The position numbers and the translations under genes were made by a program. The notes under the pieces are model-generated. The model ran no database searches. It had not been told where the DNA came from and worked only from the letters and a program-made list of their open reading frames with translations. DNA of 64,000 nt from Kineosporiaceae bacterium (lineage in GTDB: Bacteria > Actinomycetota > Actinomycetes > Actinomycetales > Kineosporiaceae): positions 1 through 64,000 of the forward strand of contig JAEUJN010000106.1 in NCBI GenBank assembly GCA_016794595.1. The letters run 5' to 3'. Shown here piece after piece: positions 59,702-64,000 of the stretch (the stretch's first letter is position 1; each line of letters starts with the position of its first letter).

Positions 59702-60766
59702 TCAGGAGGTTCGGGCCACCACAGCGGTGGCGAAGTCACGCAACGCGTCCCGGGCCGGTGAGGGCTCCAGGGTCTGCAGGGCCTCGACCGCCTCCTCCGC
59801 CCACCGGGCGGCCTCGGCCCGGGCGAGCGCGGTCACCGGGTGGGCCGCCAGCCGGGCGAGCACGTCGGCCAACGCGGCGTCGTCCGACAGATCGCCGTCC
59901 AGCGCCGCCAGCAGCGACACCGACTCCGCCGACGACCCGAGCGCCCCCGGGCCTGCCTGGCCGCGCGCCTCGGCCTCGCGGACGGCCCGGCGCAGCAGCA
60001 GGACCGGCAGGGTGGGCACGTGCTCGCGCAGGTCGGTCCCCGGGGTCTTGCCCGTGGTTGCCGCGTCGCTGGACAGGTCGATCACGTCGTCGGCCAGCTG
60101 GAAGGCGACACCGACCTTCTCCCCGTAGGTGGTGAGCACCTTCTGGACGTCGGCCGAGCACCCGGCGAACATGGCGCCGAAGCGGGCCGAGGTGGCGATC
60201 AGTGACCCGGTCTTGTCCGCCAGCACCGTGAGGTAGTGCTCGACCGGATCCTCCCCCTCGCGCGGGCCGATGGTCTCGTGCAACTGCCCCAGGCAGAGCC
60301 GCTCGAAGGTCTCCGCCTGGATCCGCACCGCCTCCGGGCCGAGCGCCGCGACGATCGTCGAGGCCCGCGCGAACAGCAGGTCACCGGTCAGGATCGCCAC
60401 CGTGTTGCCCCAGCGCGCGTGCACGCTGGGTGCCCCGCGCCGACGCTCGGCGCCGTCCATCACATCGTCGTGGTAGAGCGTTGCCAGGTGGGTCAGCTCG
60501 ACCACGATGGCCGCCTCGACCACCTCGGGTCGTCGAGAGTCCCCCAGGTGCGCCGCCAGCAGGGTGAGCATCGGCCGTGAGCGCTTGCCCCCGGCCCGGA
60601 CGAGGTGGCGCGCCGCGTCGTCCGCCAGCGGGTCGACCTGCTGGACGGCGCCGTGCAGGCGCCGCTCCACGACCTCCAGCCCGGCCCGGACCTCGGCGTC
60701 CAGGGCAGCCGCAGCCAAGGGTAGGTCGAGGGCTGCGGTGACCGGCGTCGGGAGATCGGGGGTCAT
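59702..60766 (-). CDS. Polyprenyl diphosphate synthase
   Basis: 354 residues from ATG 60766 (AAGG six bases upstream). First aspartate-rich motif HDDVMDGAERRRG (D100, D101, D104), second ADDVIDLSSD, with GGKRSRPML (about 59-67) for IPP binding. Long-chain E-type prenyltransferase; in this position beside the main nuo operon it most likely makes the menaquinone side chain. The exact chain length cannot be read from sequence. Converges with the LacI-type gene, 29 bases away. Confidence 0.93.
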   Translation of the reverse strand: MTPDLPTPVTAALDLPLAAAALDAEVRAGLEVVERRLHGAVQQVDPLADDAARHLVRAGGKRSRPMLTLLAAHLGDSRRPEVVEAAIVVELTHLATLYHDDVMDGAERRRGAPSVHARWGNTVAILTGDLLFARASTIVAALGPEAVRIQAETFERLCLGQLHETIGPREGEDPVEHYLTVLADKTGSLIATSARFGAMFAGCSADVQKVLTTYGEKVGVAFQLADDVIDLSSDAATTGKTPGTDLREHVPTLPVLLLRRAVREAEARGQAGPGALGSSAESVSLLAALDGDLSDDAALADVLARLAAHPVTALARAEAARWAEEAVEALQTLEPSPARDALRDFATAVVARTS

Positions 60767-60802
60767 GGTGCCTTCAGGTCGAGGACGTGGGACCACTCGG
60801 CC

Positions 60803-62422
60803 TCAGGGCAGGAACAGCGAGGCTGCCTCGGCCGGGCCGAACAGAACCGTCGGGGCGATACCCAGCACGATCGTGACCACCACCGACAACAGGATCGCGA
60901 ACAGGGTACCCACGCCCGGCGTGGCCACCACAGAGGCCGACCCACTCGGCTCGCTGAAGTACATCAGCACGATCACCCGGACGTAGAAGAACGCCGCCAC
61001 CGCGCTCGCCAGCACGCCGATCAACGCCAGAACCCAGGCGCCGTTGCTGACCGCCGCGGAGAAGACCGCGTACTTGCCCATGAAGCCGCTGGTCAGCGGG
61101 ATCCCCGCCATCGCCAGCAGGAACAGCGTAAAGGCACCGGCCGCCATCGGGTGACGCTTGCCCAGTCCGGCCCACTGCGACAGGTGCGTCGCCTCGCCAC
61201 CCACGCCGTCCTCCCCGGCGTCGCGCACCAGTGAGACCAGGGCGAACGCACCGATCGTGGTGAAGCCGTAGACGAACAGGTAGAACAGCACGCCCGAGAT
61301 GCCGATCTTGTCGATCGCGAGCACACCGGTCATCAGGAAGCCGGCGTGGGCGATCGAGGAGTAGGCGAGCATCCGCTTGACGTCGGTCTGCACGATGGCG
61401 ATCACCGACCCGACCACCATGGTCAGGATGGCCACGCCCCACAACGCGGGCATGAAGTCCCAGCGAGCCCCGGGCAGGGCCACATACACCACCCGGAGCA
61501 TGGCGCCGAACGCTGCCACCTTGGTGCACGCCGCCATGAAGCCGGTGACCGGCGTCGGTGCGCCCTGGTAGACGTCGGGGGTCCAGATGTGGAAGGGAGC
61601 CGCACCGACCTTGAACAGCAGACCCACGGCCAGCAGGGCGATCCCGAGCAGCAGCAGCCCGTCCTGACCGACCACGGCCGGCCGGCCGGTGCCGGTGATC
61701 GCCGCGGCGATGTCGGCCAGGCGCACCGACTCGGCGAAGCCGTACAGCAGCGCGGCGCCGTACAGGAAGAACGCCGAGGAGAAGGCGCCCAGCAGGAAGT
61801 ACTTCAGGCTCGCCTCCTGCGACAACAGCCGGCGGCGACGGGCCAACCCGCAGAGCAGGTACAGCGGCAGGGAGAAGACCTCGAGCGCGACGAACATGGT
61901 CAGCAGGTCGTTCGAGGCCGGGAACATCAGCATCCCGCCGACCGAGAACAGCATCAGCGGGAACACCTCGGACTGCACCAGCCCGACCCGGCGCGCGGCT
62001 CCCTCGCCCGGCGATCCCGGCACGGCCGAGGCCTGCGGGGTGAAGGCCCCGCCGTCCGTGCTGCGCTCGGTCATGGTCAGCACGGCGAGGATCGACAGGG
62101 CGAGGATCGTGCCCTGGAGGAAGATCGCCGGTCCGTCGATCACGATCGATGCCGCCAGGGTCCCGTCGGCCGCGGGGATCCCGGCGGTCTCGACCCGGGT
62201 GCCGTCCACGATCAGCTTGCCGACGGCTCCCAGGGCGGCGATCAGACCGACCAGCGCGACCCCGACCTGGATCGAGAACCGGCTGGCGCGCGGCGCGAAC
62301 GCCTCGACCAGCACCGCCACGATGGCCGCTCCGAAGACGATCAACATCGGCAGGACGGCAACGTAGTCCACCGTCGGGGCCACGAAGTCGGCCGCGACGG
62401 GGACGGACAGCAGGGGGGTCAC
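60803..62422 (-). CDS. nuoN: NADH-quinone oxidoreductase subunit N, main complex I operon
   Basis: 539 residues, GTG overlapping the nuoM stop by 4 nt. VGLLFKVGAAPFHIWTPDVYQGAPTPVTGFMAACTKVAAFGAMLRV is the conserved pumping region, and QTDVKRMLAYSSIAHAGFLMTGV follows. Last gene of the main nuo operon; the operon continues leftward into the polyprenyl synthase gene. Clearly divergent from the NuoN at 11203-12843. Confidence 0.95.
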   Translation of the reverse strand: MTPLLSVPVAADFVAPTVDYVAVLPMLIVFGAAIVAVLVEAFAPRASRFSIQVGVALVGLIAALGAVGKLIVDGTRVETAGIPAADGTLAASIVIDGPAIFLQGTILALSILAVLTMTERSTDGGAFTPQASAVPGSPGEGAARRVGLVQSEVFPLMLFSVGGMLMFPASNDLLTMFVALEVFSLPLYLLCGLARRRRLLSQEASLKYFLLGAFSSAFFLYGAALLYGFAESVRLADIAAAITGTGRPAVVGQDGLLLLGIALLAVGLLFKVGAAPFHIWTPDVYQGAPTPVTGFMAACTKVAAFGAMLRVVYVALPGARWDFMPALWGVAILTMVVGSVIAIVQTDVKRMLAYSSIAHAGFLMTGVLAIDKIGISGVLFYLFVYGFTTIGAFALVSLVRDAGEDGVGGEATHLSQWAGLGKRHPMAAGAFTLFLLAMAGIPLTSGFMGKYAVFSAAVSNGAWVLALIGVLASAVAAFFYVRVIVLMYFSEPSGSASVVATPGVGTLFAILLSVVVTIVLGIAPTVLFGPAEAASLFLP

Positions 62423-63957
62423 GGGGTGGCTCCTTCGGCGATCTGCACTGCCGGATCGGGATCAACCTGCTGCACCTGCTGCATCGTCCGGTCGACCGCG
62501 GGGGTCAGGACGTCCAGCACCGGCTTGGGGTAGAAGCCCAGCGCGATGATGACCGCCACCAGCGGCGCGACGACCCACATCTCCCGCGAGTCGAGGTCGC
62601 GCCAGGCCGAGGCGAACTCCTGCTTGGGACCGGTGAACATCCGCTGATAGGTGATCAGGATGTACAGGGCGGCCAGGATGATCCCCAGGGTGGACACGAT
62701 CGCCACCACCGGGTAGCGCTGATAGGTGCCCACCAGCACCAGGAACTCGCTGATGAAGCTGGACAGCCCGGGCAGGGCCAGCGAGGACAGACCTGCGAGC
62801 AGGAAGGCTCCCGCCAGCACCGGCGTGGACCGCTGGAGGCCGCCGAAATCGCCGATGGTGGACGAACCCCGCCGGGAGATCAGCATGCCGGCGACCAGGA
62901 ACAGGGCGGCGGTCGAGAACCCGTGGTTGACCATGTACAGCGCCGACCCCGACTGCCCGGTGGTGGTCATCGCGAACACCCCGAGCACGATGAAGCCGAA
63001 GTGCGAGATCGAGGTGTAGGCGATCAGTCGCATCAGGTTGCTCTGGCCGATGGCCAGCAGCGCGCCGTAGAGGACCGAGATCACCGCGAACACCATGATC
63101 ACCGGGGCGGCCCAGCGGCTGGCGTTCGGGAACAGCGGCAGGCACAGCGTGATCATGCCGAAGGTGCCGACCTTGTCCAGGACGCCGACCAGCAGCACCG
63201 AGACCGCCGGCGGGGCCTCGCTCGCGGCGTCCGGCAGCCAGGTGTGCACCGGCCACATCGGGGCCTTGATCGCGAAGGCGAGGAAGAAGCCCAGGAACAT
63301 CAACCGCTCGGCCATCACCGGGACGGCGCCCGCGGCGTCCGCGGCGAAGACGCCGGTCAGGCTGCCGGTCAGGAAGCCCTGCTCACCGCCGGGTCCCTGG
63401 TGATAGAGGGCGATGACGGCGACCAGCATCACCAGGCCACCCAGCAGGCTGTACAGCAGGAACTTCACCGCCGCGTAGCGACGCTGGGCCCCACCGAACT
63501 GCCCGATCAGGAAGTAGACCGGGATCAGCATGGCCTCGAAGAAGACGTAGAACAGGAACACGTCCCGGGCGGCGAACACGCCGATCATGAACGTCTCGAG
63601 CACCAGGATCAGGGCGAAGAAGTTGCGGGCCGCGTTGCCCCGGTACTCGTTCCACGCGGCGAGCACGCAGACCGGCACCAGGATCGCCGACAGCAGAACC
63701 ATGACCAGCGCGATGCCGTCCACGCCCACTGCGTAACTGGCCCCGATCTGCGGGATCCAGCGGTAGTTCTCGGCGTACTGGTACAGCCCGGCGCTGCTCA
63801 CGTCGAAGCCGATCGCCAGGCCGAGCCCCAGGCCGAGCACGGCCAGCGAGGTGATCAGCGCGATCGCCCGGGCGAGCTGGTCGCGCCCGTTCGGCAGCGC
63901 CCAGACGATCACCGCCCCGAGCAGCGGGAGCAGACCCATGATGGTCAGCCAGGGCAT
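62419..63957 (-). CDS. nuoM: NADH-quinone oxidoreductase subunit M, main complex I operon
   Basis: 512 residues. AIKAPMWPVHTWLPDAASEAPPAVSVLLVGVLDKVGTFG, FYVFFEAMLIPVYFLIGQFGGAQRRYAAVKFLLYSLLGGLVML and IGQSNLMRLIAYTSISHFGFIVLGV are complete NuoM motifs, including the helix-5 glutamate. ATG start one base after the nuoL stop. Confidence 0.95.
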   Translation of the reverse strand: MPWLTIMGLLPLLGAVIVWALPNGRDQLARAIALITSLAVLGLGLGLAIGFDVSSAGLYQYAENYRWIPQIGASYAVGVDGIALVMVLLSAILVPVCVLAAWNEYRGNAARNFFALILVLETFMIGVFAARDVFLFYVFFEAMLIPVYFLIGQFGGAQRRYAAVKFLLYSLLGGLVMLVAVIALYHQGPGGEQGFLTGSLTGVFAADAAGAVPVMAERLMFLGFFLAFAIKAPMWPVHTWLPDAASEAPPAVSVLLVGVLDKVGTFGMITLCLPLFPNASRWAAPVIMVFAVISVLYGALLAIGQSNLMRLIAYTSISHFGFIVLGVFAMTTTGQSGSALYMVNHGFSTAALFLVAGMLISRRGSSTIGDFGGLQRSTPVLAGAFLLAGLSSLALPGLSSFISEFLVLVGTYQRYPVVAIVSTLGIILAALYILITYQRMFTGPKQEFASAWRDLDSREMWVVAPLVAVIIALGFYPKPVLDVLTPAVDRTMQQVQQVDPDPAVQIAEGATP

Positions 63958-63958
63958 G

Positions 63959-64000
63959 TCAGACCTTCCCTCTCTCCACCAGCGCCATCCTCGAACCCAC
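63959..64000 (-). CDS. nuoL: NuoL C-terminus, main complex I operon (partial)
   Basis: Only the last 13 codons and TGA of a minus-strand gene lie inside the window (ending VGSRMALVERGKV). The position immediately before nuoM, one base from its ATG, identifies it as nuoL; the sequence itself is too short to confirm. Confidence 0.7.
   Translation of the reverse strand: MGSRMALVERGKV

Overview
The window is chromosomal DNA of a high-G+C actinobacterium. The grounds are very G+C-rich third codon positions, frequent GTG starts, many 4-nt stop/start overlaps (GTGA or ATGA), a mycothiol-dependent (MDMPI-type) protein, a LigC-type ATP-dependent DNA ligase with its partner polymerase, two complex I gene sets and a KorAB-type 2-oxoacid:ferredoxin oxidoreductase. 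I cannot name the genus. From memory, the order main nuo operon / polyprenyl synthetase / korAB / second nuo set / htpX resembles the arrangement in streptomycetes and relatives.

Layout. 1-1.5 kb: housekeeping-like genes (MDMPI-family protein, P-loop kinase). 1.6-5.4 kb: a visibly A+T-richer island with two overlapping genes, a DUF262 (ParB/Srx-fold NTPase-like) protein and a HipA-like kinase without HipB, bounded on the left by an apparently truncated ORF and on the right by tRNA-Tyr. 5.7-9.6 kb: TrkH/TrkA potassium uptake, YajQ, a small GNAT, a secreted or anchored protein and a winged-helix regulator. 9.8-18.2 kb: small membrane protein, HtpX, then nuoNMLKJI of a second complex I set (minus strand). 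18.2-26.6 kb: an 8.4-kb interruption with a phytoene-desaturase-like oxidoreductase, GNAT, a tandem-fused ABC-2 permease with its ATPase and a MarR regulator, an MMPL transporter and a TetR regulator with a DtxR/IdeR-like box. 26.65-29.3 kb: the rest of the second set, nuoH-C-B-A, with no nuoD and no nuoEFG. 29.4-32 kb: polar amino acid ABC importer. 32.1-35.1 kb: korAB.

35.1-43 kb: a two-gene operon of a fully reducing type I PKS (KS-AT-DH-ER-KR-ACP, no thioesterase) translationally coupled to an alpha-oxoamine synthase, which should release the chain as an amino-ketone (sphingoid-like). 43.2-47.8 kb: a membrane-anchored Ser/Thr/Pro-rich protein, an ECF sigma factor and a divergent MMPL transporter with an unusual cytoplasmic coiled coil; CRP/GlxR-like sites lie upstream of the PKS and in the sigma/MMPL gap. 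47.8-50.8 kb: TetR regulator/DUF4188 pair, RarD permease, lipoprotein. 50.8-55.1 kb: LigC and LigD-type polymerase separated by two paralogous Rpn/PD-(D/E)XK-like proteins. 55.2-59.7 kb: sugar (FrcBCA-like) ABC importer with divergent LacI regulator. 59.7-64 kb: polyprenyl diphosphate synthase, then nuoN and nuoM and the last codons of nuoL from the main complex I operon.

Functional threads: (i) the NADH-module-less Nuo set beside KorAB suggests ferredoxin-fed respiration; (ii) the PKS/alpha-oxoamine synthase operon and the neighbouring MMPL/sigma genes may form a lipid production and export locus; (iii) the DUF262-HipA pair is the best candidate for an undescribed defence or toxin-like system.
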